Origin: SMAG-U1939 sp036376595
Lineage (GTDB): Bacteria > Chloroflexota > Ktedonobacteria > Ktedonobacterales > JADMIN01
DNA: 39,693 bases
Assembly: GCA_036376595.1 (NCBI GenBank)
Contig: DASVAA010000124.1
Location: 1 to 39,693 of the forward strand
Direction: 5' to 3'
Shown here piece by piece: positions 1 through 7,303 of the stretch. Under the pieces are notes generated by a model. It did not search any database. It was given only the letters and a program-made list of their open reading frames with translations, and was not told the DNA's origin. A program made the translations under genes and the position numbers. Every line of letters starts with the position of its first letter. Position 1 is the first letter of the stretch.

Positions 1-612
1 GCTCAACGGCACGGCATTGACGCCCTGGCGGATGGCGACCGTCACCCGTGCGCCGCCCTGCATCAGGTCCACGGCAATCTCGGCGCCCGAGTTGCCCGCG
101 CCGACCACCAGCACACGCTGGCCCTTGAACGGCGCGGCGTCGCGGTACTCGCGGCTGTGCATCAGCGTGCCGGTGTAGCTATCCTGGCCAGGGTAGACCG
201 GGAGGGACGGGTTGGCATAGACGCCGCTGGAAGCTACCAGCACACGGGCCTGCCAGGTATCGCCCGCGGCCGTCTCCACCTGCCAGCCGCCCTCCGTTGG
301 CGTGGCGCACATCACTTGGGCGCCAAAGTGCGGCTGGATGCCGAAGTGCGCGGCGTAGTCGCGCAGGTAGGCGACCACCTGGTCGCGCGTGGCGTAGCGC
401 GGATATGCTGCCGGCATGGGGTAGAGCGGCAGCCCAGAGAAGCGGCGCACGGTATGCAGCCGTAGCGCGTCGTAGGTCGAGGCCCAGGTATGACCAGCGT
501 CGGAACCCGCTTCGAGTACCTCCGCGCGGATGCCCCGCCGCGCGAGGCACGCCGCGGTTGCCAGACCCGCCGCACCGGCGCCGACGATTACAATCTCTGC
601 CTGACGGTCCAT
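1..612 (-). CDS. Flavin-containing monooxygenase-like oxidoreductase, 3' part outside window
   Basis: Reading from the ATG at 612 gives 204 codons with no stop before the window edge, so the C-terminus is missing. Visible are an N-terminal FAD-binding GxGxxG motif (GAGAAG, residues 11-16), an FMO-type signature YTGTLMHSREY (about 146-156) and a second Rossmann motif GAGNSG (171-176) for NAD(P)H. This is the usual layout of class B flavoprotein monooxygenases (FMO, Baeyer-Villiger or YUC-like), which use NADPH and O2 to oxygenate small nucleophilic or carbonyl substrates in the cytoplasm. The substrate cannot be told. The start is supported by GAGGAGG at 619-625 (minus strand), 6 nt from the ATG. 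The gene is divergent from the MFS gene at 715. A thioredoxin-reductase-like role is less likely because of the FMO signature. Confidence 0.85.
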   Translation of the reverse strand, partial: MDRQAEIVIVGAGAAGLATAACLARRGIRAEVLEAGSDAGHTWASTYDALRLHTVRRFSGLPLYPMPAAYPRYATRDQVVAYLRDYAAHFGIQPHFGAQVMCATPTEGGWQVETAAGDTWQARVLVASSGVYANPSLPVYPGQDSYTGTLMHSREYRDAAPFKGQRVLVVGAGNSGAEIAVDLMQGGARVTVAIRQGVNAVPLS

Positions 613-657
613 GTGCGGCCTCCTCGTCGCCATGCGATACGCGGCTCGCGCGCTCCC

Positions 658-687
658 ACGATACGCCTGCCGCGCGTGAACCGTCAA
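658..687 (-). promoter_or_regulatory. Candidate sigma70-type promoter of the monooxygenase gene
   Basis: On the minus strand TTGACG (687-682) and TATCGT (663-658) are separated by 18 nt. The expected transcript start near 651 leaves about a 39-nt leader before the ATG at 612. The call rests on consensus match only. Confidence 0.45.
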
Positions 688-714
688 CGCCAAGAGGAAC
701 AGGGGGCGCGCTCC

Positions 715-2115
715 ATGCGAAGAGGAGGTCGCGGCAACCCAGGCATGCGCGAGGAGACGCCCGTGGCGAGCACGGTAGAGTCCGCGAAAGGCCAGCGCCA
801 GCGCCAGCGCCAGCGGCACCGCTCACGCGCCCAGGCGTTCTGGTTCGCAGCTCGCATCAACCTCTACGCGCTCTCGCTCAGCCTGCTGTGGGGGCCGATG
901 AACGCAGTGCTGATGCCGCTGCGTGTGAGCCAGACGGTGCGCGGCGACATCCGCGGCAGCGCGCTGGGGCTGCTAAGCCTCCTCGGCATCGGCATCGCCG
1001 TCGTGGTCGAGCCGATCGCCGGGCGCGTCAGCGATCGTGCCGACCTGCCCGATCGGCGGCGGCCGTTCGTCGTCGTGGGTACCGCGCTGGCACTGCCCTG
1101 CCTGTTCGTGCTGTGGTGGGCGCCAGGCTACTTGTGGCTGCTCGCGGGCTACATCCTGCTGCAACTCTGCCTCAACGTCGCCCAGGCAGCCTTCCAGGCA
1201 TATATCCCCGATCTCGTCGTGCCCGCCGAGGTGGGTCTGGCCTCCGGCGTCAACAGCGCCCTCAACATCCTGGGAAGCACATTGGGGCTGCTCGTCGCGG
1301 GTATCCTGCTGATGACGGGCGCTGGCGTGAGTATCGGCGCCGCGCTGGGTCTGCTCGGCGCCGGCCTGGTTGCGGGCGCGGTCTGGGTGTGGATCGCTGT
1401 GCCGCGCGTCCCGCCGCTTCCTCGCGGCGAGCGTATTGGCTCAATGTGGCGCCTGCTGGCGCCTGGTCCCGTCGCGCATACTTTCGTGGATACCCTGCGC
1501 GACCATCCGTGCTTCGCCCTTGCGACCCTTGCCCGCTTCCTGTTCCTGCTTGGTGTCTACCCCCTGACGCGCTTCTTGCTCTACTTCCTCCAAGATCGCT
1601 TTGGGATGCGCCACGCCCCGTCGCAGGCCGCGGTCTACGTGCTGGCGGCAACCGCGTTCGCCGGGCTGGGCGCGATCGTCTCTGGCTGGCTCTCCGATCG
1701 ATTCGGCCGAATCGCCGTCCTGCGCGGCTGCATCGTGGCAGGTGCGCTCGGCATGCTGATCGTCGCTCTCGCGCCGACACTAACCATGGCCGCGGTAGGC
1801 GGTGGACTGACGGCACTCGGCACGGGCGCTTTCCTGGCAGCGAGCTGGGCGTTGCTCGGCGACCTGATCCCCCACGGCATGGGCGCCCACTTCTACGGCG
1901 TCGCCAATATCGCCATGGCGGGGGCCAGCGCCCTCACCGGCCTCTTCGGCTTCGTCCTGGATGCCGCACGGGGCTTCGCGCCCGCCGCCGCCTACGCGCT
2001 CACCTTCGGGCTGGCCGCGCTGGTGGCCCTCACCAGTTTCATCCCCCTGCGGCGGATCGCGCTGTCCGACAAGCGGGAGAGCGCCGTGTTATCTCACACG
2101 CCGCGAGGGAACTGA
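715..2115 (+). CDS. MFS transporter (12-TM, GPH/SLC45-like)
   Basis: A 466-aa polytopic membrane protein with about 12 hydrophobic segments. The loop between TM2 and TM3 carries an MFS motif-A-like stretch (SDRADLPDRRRPF), with a second copy after TM8 (SGWLSDRFGRIAVLRG). The RRRPF form resembles glycoside-pentoside-hexuronide/sucrose-type carriers, so a sugar or small-solute symporter is possible, but drug efflux cannot be excluded. I chose the ATG at 715 because AGGGGG lies 8 nt upstream; an ATG at 745 and a GTG at 763 are alternatives. A hexamer CAGCGC repeated about four times near 793-816 encodes a Gln-Arg run in the cytoplasmic N-terminus. It is followed by a second, related MFS gene, which suggests an old tandem duplication. 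Confidence 0.85.
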   Translation: MRRGGRGNPGMREETPVASTVESAKGQRQRQRQRHRSRAQAFWFAARINLYALSLSLLWGPMNAVLMPLRVSQTVRGDIRGSALGLLSLLGIGIAVVVEPIAGRVSDRADLPDRRRPFVVVGTALALPCLFVLWWAPGYLWLLAGYILLQLCLNVAQAAFQAYIPDLVVPAEVGLASGVNSALNILGSTLGLLVAGILLMTGAGVSIGAALGLLGAGLVAGAVWVWIAVPRVPPLPRGERIGSMWRLLAPGPVAHTFVDTLRDHPCFALATLARFLFLLGVYPLTRFLLYFLQDRFGMRHAPSQAAVYVLAATAFAGLGAIVSGWLSDRFGRIAVLRGCIVAGALGMLIVALAPTLTMAAVGGGLTALGTGAFLAASWALLGDLIPHGMGAHFYGVANIAMAGASALTGLFGFVLDAARGFAPAAAYALTFGLAALVALTSFIPLRRIALSDKRESAVLSHTPRGN

Positions 2116-2140
2116 CAGCCCGGCGGCAAGCGCGCGGACC

Positions 2141-2169
2141 TTGACGGGTTACACGCCCTCGCATACCAT
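2141..2169 (+). promoter_or_regulatory. Candidate sigma70-type promoter of the second MFS gene
   Basis: TTGACG at 2141-2146 and TACCAT at 2164-2169 with an ideal 17-nt spacer, between the stop of the first MFS gene (2115) and the ATG at 2239. It implies that the two MFS genes can be transcribed separately. Confidence 0.5.
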
Positions 2170-2238
2170 GACGACATACGAGACGTGGGTCATGCTGCCA
2201 CCGGCGCGCGCTCGCGCCGCGAAGTGCGAGGGCACGAC

Positions 2239-3645
2239 ATGGACATTGCCGAGCAGCCAACGCCGCCAGCGCAGCCAGCACCCGCCATCGCAGCGCCTAC
2301 ACAGCGCGTCTCGCTGGGCCGCCAGCTCGCCATCAACGTGTTCTGGCTCGCCAACAACATCCACTGGAACGCGCTGCTCTCGGTCGTACTGCCCACCGCT
2401 GTGGCGACGCTGCTGCCCTTCGCCGATAAAGACCTGAATCTGGCGCTGGTGCTGGCTCCCGGCACGCTGGTGGCTTTCGTCGTCAATCCGCTCACTGGCG
2501 CTTTGAGCGATTACGCGCGTTTCCGTCTGGGCCGGCGGCGACCGTTCATGCTCATCGGCACGGTGCTGAACGTTGCCGTGCTGCTGGCGCTGGGCTACGT
2601 CTGCTACACCGCCGACGGCCGCTACGGCGCGGCGACGCTGCTGTGGCTGTTCATCGGCCTCTTCGCGCTGCTCCAGTTCGCCAACAACTTCGCTAACTCA
2701 CCCTGGTCGGCGATCATCGCGGACCAGATTCCCGAGGCCCAACGCGGCTCCGCCAGCGGCTTCTACGGCCTGATGACGCTGCTGGGCACGGCAGTCGGCG
2801 TTGAGCTGGCCGCGGCCATCGTCACCACCAATGCCAATCCCGGCCAGCAGCCGCCCAACACGCTGCCCTTCCGCACCGCGCTGCTGACGCTCTTCGTCGT
2901 GCTGGCCGCGATTCAGGTGGTGTTCGTCGCGCTGACCGTGCTCGCCGTGCGCGAGACGCCGCTCGCCGAGCCGCGCCCGCTCGCGTGGGGCGTTTTCTTC
3001 GCGCGCTTCCGCTTCGATCCGCGCACGTACCCCGACTTCTCGTGGATCCTGCTGACGCGCGTGCTGATCATGACCGGCATCTGGTCGATCAATTTCTTCC
3101 TGCTCTATTACATGACCGACGTGCTCGGCATTACCGGCAACGGCCACGGCGCCAGCGCCTTCGGCTTTACGGTCTCATCGCCGCAGCAAGCGCTTGCGTT
3201 CTTCCTGCCGCTGGTGCTGGTCTCGTCGGCGCTCACCGTCTACTTCGCCGGCTGGCTCTCCGATCGCGTGGGGCGCAAGAAGCTGGTCTACCTCGCCGGG
3301 GCGATGATGACCATCGTGGCATTGATCTTCATCTTCGCCCAGAGTCTCTCCGCGGCGCTGGTGGCGGCGCTGTTCTTCGGCCTCGGATTTGGGGCGTACA
3401 CAAGCGTGGACTGGGCGCTGGCGACCGACGTGCTGCCCCCGACCGACGAGTCCGGCAAATACATGGGCATCTGGTCGGCGGCGGGCATTATTCCGCAGGT
3501 GATCGGCGTCGTGCTGGGCGGCACGATTACTCACTTCCTCAAGCAGCTCCCCGATCACCTGGGCTACGATGCGCTCTTCGGCGTCACCGTCGTACTGTTC
3601 CTGCTTGGCACGCTGCTCGTGCGCCAGGTGCGCGGCGCGCGGTGA
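2239..3645 (+). CDS. MFS transporter (12-TM, GPH/SLC45-like), second copy
   Basis: A 468-aa integral membrane protein with about 12 TM segments. MFS motif A occurs twice, as LSDYARFRLGRRRPF after TM2 and GWLSDRVGRKK after TM8. The LGRRRPF loop is the form seen in GPH cation symporters and SLC45-type sucrose carriers, so proton-coupled sugar or glycoside transport is the best guess; the substrate is unknown. The ATG at 2239 has GAGGG 6 nt upstream and follows a Pro/Ala-rich cytoplasmic lead-in begun at MDIAEQPTPP. It is related in plan to the upstream MFS protein but diverged in sequence. A family-A hairpin lies 17 nt after its stop. Confidence 0.87.
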   Translation: MDIAEQPTPPAQPAPAIAAPTQRVSLGRQLAINVFWLANNIHWNALLSVVLPTAVATLLPFADKDLNLALVLAPGTLVAFVVNPLTGALSDYARFRLGRRRPFMLIGTVLNVAVLLALGYVCYTADGRYGAATLLWLFIGLFALLQFANNFANSPWSAIIADQIPEAQRGSASGFYGLMTLLGTAVGVELAAAIVTTNANPGQQPPNTLPFRTALLTLFVVLAAIQVVFVALTVLAVRETPLAEPRPLAWGVFFARFRFDPRTYPDFSWILLTRVLIMTGIWSINFFLLYYMTDVLGITGNGHGASAFGFTVSSPQQALAFFLPLVLVSSALTVYFAGWLSDRVGRKKLVYLAGAMMTIVALIFIFAQSLSAALVAALFFGLGFGAYTSVDWALATDVLPPTDESGKYMGIWSAAGIIPQVIGVVLGGTITHFLKQLPDHLGYDALFGVTVVLFLLGTLLVRQVRGAR

Positions 3646-3662
3646 CTCCTGCGCGCCGCGGT

Positions 3663-3681
3663 GGGCGTGCGGTGTACGCCC
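3663..3681 (+). repeat. Family A hairpin repeat
   Basis: Arms GGGCGT and ACGCCC flank a GCGGTGT loop, followed by the shared tail CCTAC. It lies 17 nt after the MFS stop at 3645. Other copies are at 14963, 34004, 38113 and 39127. Confidence 0.7.
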
Positions 3682-3704
3682 CTACAAAGCGCGCGGTCTC
3701 CTCT

Positions 3705-3741
3705 CGTCCCGCCGGGAGCGAGGGCCGGGGGTGAGGATCCA
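3705..3741 (-). repeat. Family B post-stop hairpin repeat
   Basis: On the minus strand GGATCCTCACCCCCG begins one base after the TAA of the MMPL remnant and runs into a CCCTCG...CGAGAGG inverted pair. The same 15 bp occur exactly at 7288-7302, directly after the stop of the DHA2 gene. Confidence 0.65.
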
Positions 3742-3924
3742 TTACACCGGCTTCTCCACCGGCACGGGGCGGCTCGGCAGCCACCAGTTCCAGCGGCCAG
3801 GCAGGCGCATCGTCGCCGGCCCCAGCAGCGAGCGGATGATCGTCGCGTCCACCAGCACGGCCACCGTCATGCCCACGCCAACCTCTTTCGTTGAAATCAG
3901 CGTGGTGAAGGCTAGCAGCGCCCT
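3742..3924 (-). pseudogene. C-terminal remnant of an MMPL/RND-family transporter
   Basis: The last 60 codons of what looks like an MMPL (MmpL-like RND) membrane transporter remain open from 3924 to a TAA at 3742. The residues read ALLAFTTLISTKEVGVGMTV, then VLVDATIIRSLLGPATMRL, then GRWNWWLP. This is the typical last TM segment and tail of MMPL proteins. A TGA lies directly before the fragment (3927-3925) and upstream sequence shows no further MMPL homology, so at least 600 codons are missing. Family members are usually 700 or more residues. The cause is probably a deletion whose break lies near 3924, between this fragment and the PAP2 gene. It is not expected to be functional. Confidence 0.8.
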
Positions 3925-3992
3925 TCAGATTTGGAATGTGACGCCGACAGCGGTCATGTCACCCACGTCGGGTACCCGCCCGTCGGGCGACG

Positions 3993-4841
3993 TCACTCAG
4001 GTCGCGCGGGGTGCGGCAGCGGCCGCAGCGTCGCGCTGTTGAGGTGCGCCCGCGCCCACAGATAGAGGGCGACCACCGGCAGCAGAAAGAGGCCGCCGAG
4101 CAGATAGCCGCCCAGCACATCGGTGAGCCAGTGCTCGCCCAGATAGACGCGCGAGATGCCCACCAGCACAATCAACGCGAAGCAGATCGCAACCAGCACG
4201 TTGCGCCACCACGACGCGCGGAAGCTGGTAATCAGCACGAAGGCGAGGAAGCCGTAGAAGACGGTGTAGTGCAGCGTGTGGCCGCTGGGGAAGCTCGGGC
4301 TGTTCAGATGCTGGGCGACGTGTACCAGTGAGGCCGAGGGACGCTGCCGATTGACGAGGACCTTGATCAGCGCACCCAGCGCATCCGCCAGAGCCGTGGC
4401 AAGCAGAAAGATCGCCTCCAGGCGCAGTCGCAGCAGCACCAGCGCCAGCACGCAGACGACCTCGATGATCTCCGCGTACGGGAAGTAGCCGGGTGCCGAG
4501 ATGAAGGCGAGGAATGCGGAGACCGTCGGCGTGGGGTGTTCCTGCAGCTCGCGCGAAAACGGCAAGTCGAACGGCAGCAGCGTATGCGCGTGTGCCGCCA
4601 CCGCCAGCAGGATCAGCGCGACGAGGCTCAGCGCGTAGATCGTCGCCAGCGCGAGACCGCGGGTGAGCACGCGGCCGCGTGGCAGTCGCTCGTGATGCGC
4701 CAAGTGCGCGGCTCGGTCGACGTCGCGCGCGGTGGTGCGCGCCAGATCTCGCAGCATCTCGCCCGCGCCGTCCCGCTCGCCGCCGCCCATCTCGTCGTGC
4801 TCGTGCTCGGTCTTGTTCTCCCGCTCGCTCGCCAGACCCAC
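3993..4841 (-). CDS. PAP2-family membrane phosphatase
   Basis: A 282-aa protein with a hydrophilic N-terminus (about 60 residues) followed by about six TM segments. All three phosphatase motifs are intact: K160-x6-RP168 (KVLVNRQRP), PSGH at 185-188 and SR-x5-H237-x3-D241 (SRVYLGEHWLTD). Such proteins remove phosphate from undecaprenyl pyrophosphate, phosphatidate or phosphatidylglycerol phosphate at the outer face of the membrane; which one cannot be decided here. The GTG start at 4841 is favoured by AGGGGAC about 8 nt upstream; an in-frame ATG lies 17 codons in. The deletion that left the MMPL fragment lies just beyond its stop. Confidence 0.9.
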   Translation of the reverse strand: MGLASERENKTEHEHDEMGGGERDGAGEMLRDLARTTARDVDRAAHLAHHERLPRGRVLTRGLALATIYALSLVALILLAVAAHAHTLLPFDLPFSRELQEHPTPTVSAFLAFISAPGYFPYAEIIEVVCVLALVLLRLRLEAIFLLATALADALGALIKVLVNRQRPSASLVHVAQHLNSPSFPSGHTLHYTVFYGFLAFVLITSFRASWWRNVLVAICFALIVLVGISRVYLGEHWLTDVLGGYLLGGLFLLPVVALYLWARAHLNSATLRPLPHPARPE

Positions 4842-4991
4842 GCTCGCCGTCCCCTCGGTGCCACCGCCAGTGCGCCGAACCCGGCGTCCAGTGACACACA
4901 GCCCTGGCGGCGTGATGCCATCGTATGCCCCGCACGCAAGCCCTGGGCCGGGGGCGAGCTAGCGAGAAGCTCTGCCGTTCCATTGTCTGCA

Positions 4992-6260
4992 TCATGCCTC
5001 AGGATGCTGGGGCTCGTTGGGCGAGGTACGCACGACTGGGCTGAGCGTCACCGCCAGGGCCAGCAGCGCGATCCCGGCGCTCAGCACGTAGAGCGTCGCG
5101 GCCGGCCCGATGCGCTGCAGCAGCACGCCAGTGACCAGCAGGCCAAGCGGCTGCGTGAGGGCTGGTGCGAGCCGCAGCACCCCGGTCACGCGCCCTTGCA
5201 GCGCGTCGGGAATCAGCGCCATGCGGTAGCTGGGCCAGGTCACGTCGTAGACCTGGTCGTTGGTGAGCGTCGCCGCCTCGACCACACCCATCAGCAGCGG
5301 GGTGGGGACCAGCGCATAGAGCGGCCACAGCAGCGCGTAGCCCCAATGCAGCAGCGGGATCAGCCGGCCAAAAGACACGCGGCGCCGCACGTAGGGTGCA
5401 ATCAATGCGCCAAGGACGCCACCGACCCCGCCCAGGCCGAAGATCACGCCGATCATGGCCGCTGAGGCGCCGCGTTGCTGCGCCAGTACGAGCACGCACA
5501 GCGGACTGCCCGCAAAGAGCAGCCCGAAGCCGCCATAGACCAGCGCCATGAAGCGCACCAGCCGGTGGCGCCAGACCCACCTGATCCCCTCGCGCAGCTC
5601 GTGGAGCAGCGGGCGCCGCCGGCCACTCCGCTCGCCCTGGAACGGCGTGCGGATCAGCGCCAGTCCCGCCAGCGACGCGGCATACGAGACCGCGTCGGCG
5701 GCGAATGGCAGCGCCCGCGCGGCGGCATAGAGCGCACCGCCCAGCGGGGGTCCCAGGAGCGTCACGATGCCCTCGGTCGTCTCGCGGCGCGCTACCGCGT
5801 CGCCCAGCTGCTCGCGCGGCACCACCCGCGGCAGGCATGCGGCGTTGGCAATGCGGAAGCACGCGGCGCACGCTCCCGTGACCAGCGCGAACAGGTCAAG
5901 CTGGAGCATCGAGAGGCGCCCCAGGACCAGCGCGACGGGTATGCTGGCGACGGCCAGCGCGCGCACGGCATCGCAGCCGAACATCAGCCGTTTGCGATCC
6001 ACGCGGTCGATCAGCGCGCCGGCGGGAAGGGTGAGCAGCATGCCCGCGACCTTGTTGAGCGCGGTAACAACGCCTGCCTGGAGCGCCGAACGGGTGACGG
6101 CGAGCACCAGCAGCGGCAGCGCCAGCTCGGTGGCCTCGCCGCCAACGGAAGAGAGCGCCTGGCCGAGCCAGAGCAGCAGAAAGTCGCGATTGCGCCACAG
6201 CGAGCGCGGGCGCGTGGGCGTCGCCGTGTGGGCGTCGTCGGGCGCCTGGAGAGACGTCAT
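4992..6260 (-). CDS. MFS transporter, EntS/MFS_3-like exporter
   Basis: A 422-aa protein with about 12 TM segments, opening SLWRNRDFLLLWLGQALSS, the classic N-terminus of EntS/macrolide-efflux-type MFS proteins (MFS_3). The loop GALIDRVDRKRLMFGCD after TM2 is the motif-A equivalent. Relatives export siderophores, macrolides or other small hydrophobic compounds by proton antiport; the substrate is unknown. The ATG at 6260 has GGGGA a few bases upstream. Reading further upstream in frame gives only low-complexity Pro/Arg/Ser sequence, so the longer version is unlikely. It ends 150 bp before the PAP2 gene on the same strand. Confidence 0.87.
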   Translation of the reverse strand: MTSLQAPDDAHTATPTRPRSLWRNRDFLLLWLGQALSSVGGEATELALPLLVLAVTRSALQAGVVTALNKVAGMLLTLPAGALIDRVDRKRLMFGCDAVRALAVASIPVALVLGRLSMLQLDLFALVTGACAACFRIANAACLPRVVPREQLGDAVARRETTEGIVTLLGPPLGGALYAAARALPFAADAVSYAASLAGLALIRTPFQGERSGRRRPLLHELREGIRWVWRHRLVRFMALVYGGFGLLFAGSPLCVLVLAQQRGASAAMIGVIFGLGGVGGVLGALIAPYVRRRVSFGRLIPLLHWGYALLWPLYALVPTPLLMGVVEAATLTNDQVYDVTWPSYRMALIPDALQGRVTGVLRLAPALTQPLGLLVTGVLLQRIGPAATLYVLSAGIALLALAVTLSPVVRTSPNEPQHPEA

Positions 6261-6850
6261 GGCAGATTCCCCGGAATCGAGCGCGCAGCGTGATGCCGCG
6301 CGACAGAGCGGTGTGTCAGGACTTGGGGAAAAGCCCGGCGTCTGGCGTGGGAGGGGAGAATGGCCGGTCGAAGCGGACGGCGGCAGAGGTGCGCCGTCAA
6401 CGGCCAGAACATGCGATGCGGCAGGTAAGCGCGTGTGCCATACACAACATACCCCCGCGCGGGCCGGTTGGTCGCCGCCAGCGCGAGAAGGTGAGCGTGA
6501 GGGAGTCACGGCGCTTGTCTTTGCCGCGTAGGCCAGGTGCGCGGGGCCTACGCGGCCAGGTAGCTCGTCTTGCGGTTCCGGTTGCGGTGGATGCGCCAGC
6601 CCTCGGCACGTGCGTAGAGTGCGAGGGTGGCGGCCTTGAGGTTTCGCATGGCCGCAGCGTAGCATGCGCCGCGCAAGCGCGTCAAGACGCCGCGGCTCCG
6701 CGCACGCGAAAAGGGCGCGCCGCAGCGCGCCCCCACAGCCGCCCCTAGGCAGTCACGATGCTCGCGCCTGCAGAGCCATTTGCCTCATTCTGCTTCTCCG
6801 CAGCCTCCGCGCACACTCCGCGTACTGCGCGTTCTCCGTACCTCGCTGAT
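6261..6850. other. 590-bp intergenic stretch, no convincing gene
   Basis: Between the EntS-like MFS gene and the PLDc_N gene I see no recognisable protein family. It holds one short minus-strand reading frame (6548-6649, listed separately) and, at about 6793-6846, a TCCGCG/TGCGCG low-complexity run matching family C (see 30495 and 36250). Confidence 0.6.
6548..6649 (-). CDS. Possible 33-aa small protein
   Basis: An ATG at 6649 opens 33 codons ending AA-stop. The peptide begins MRNLKAATLALYARA and continues EGWRIHRNRNRKTSYLAA. It is basic, has balanced composition with a helical N-terminal half, and looks more protein-like than other short frames in this GC-rich DNA. No good SD site is visible and I do not recognise a family. 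It could equally be a chance frame or a fragment of a lost gene. Confidence 0.25.
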   Translation of the reverse strand: MRNLKAATLALYARAEGWRIHRNRNRKTSYLAA

Positions 6851-7090
6851 TCACGCGGCGCGGCGGTTGAAGACACTCGCTTTGCGCCGCCCGAGCAGTA
6901 GATAGAGGAACGGGCCGATCGGCCAGAACACCTCGGCGACGATCAGCCACAGCAACTTTTCGGCGGCGGTCAGGTCGTCGAAGAGGATCAGCACCGCTGC
7001 GACGATATGCCCGACAACGGGGATGATCAGGAACACCAGCGTCAGACATCCCGCTTCCAGGAGGCCCCCGCCCTGTCTATCGCTCGACAC
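6851..7090 (-). CDS. Small PLDc_N-domain membrane protein
   Basis: A 79-aa protein with two TM segments, LTLVFLIIPVVGHIVAAVLI and LLWLIVAEVFWPIGPFLYLL, joined by a DDLTAAEK loop and ending in a short basic tail (GRRKASVF). The second helix with W-x5-FWPIGPFLYLLLGR is the signature of the PLDc_N domain (phospholipase D/cardiolipin synthase N-terminal anchor), which also occurs as stand-alone small membrane proteins of unknown role. The GTG start at 7090 is chosen because AGGAGG at 7105-7100 lies 9 nt upstream; the in-frame extension to 7165 has no SD and is Arg/Ser-rich. No catalytic HKD domain follows, so no lipid synthase activity is expected. Confidence 0.75.
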   Translation of the reverse strand: MSSDRQGGGLLEAGCLTLVFLIIPVVGHIVAAVLILFDDLTAAEKLLWLIVAEVFWPIGPFLYLLLGRRKASVFNRRAA

Positions 7091-7256
7091 CGTCTTGCTC
7101 CTCCTGCACCCTGCTGAATGGCCAGCTTGCCGCATCCGGCGGCTGCCAGCGAACGCGCCGGGCACGCAGCCGCACGCGATTCCGCACGATCTACGCTGCG
7201 CGCCTGCGCGGGTTGCAGCGCCAGGAGCAGGAACGGAGGACGCAGACGACGCTCGA

Positions 7257-7303
7257 TCTCCCCCTCGCCCGCGAGTCGAGAGGGGGTCGGGGGTGAGGAT
7301 CCC
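7257..7303 (-). repeat. Family B post-stop hairpin repeat
   Basis: It starts directly after the TGA (7304-7306) of the DHA2 gene. On the minus strand GGATCCTCACCCCCG is followed by arms CCCCCTC (7286-7280) and GAGGGGG (7266-7260) with a 13-nt loop. The same arms recur at 28904-28931. It could act as a 3'-end stabiliser or terminator, but no T-run follows. Confidence 0.7.

Noticed and set aside
790..816. Hexamer CAGCGC repeat as a phase-variation site
   Set aside because: Units of 6 bp cannot shift the reading frame; it only lengthens a Gln-Arg run in a cytoplasmic tail.
297..2144. A 615-codon plus-strand frame overlapping the monooxygenase and first MFS gene
   Set aside because: Arg/Pro-rich composition, conflicts with two well-supported genes in other frames.
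4536..5465. A 309-codon plus-strand frame
   Set aside because: It is opposite the PAP2 and EntS-like genes, Gln/Arg/His-rich shadow.
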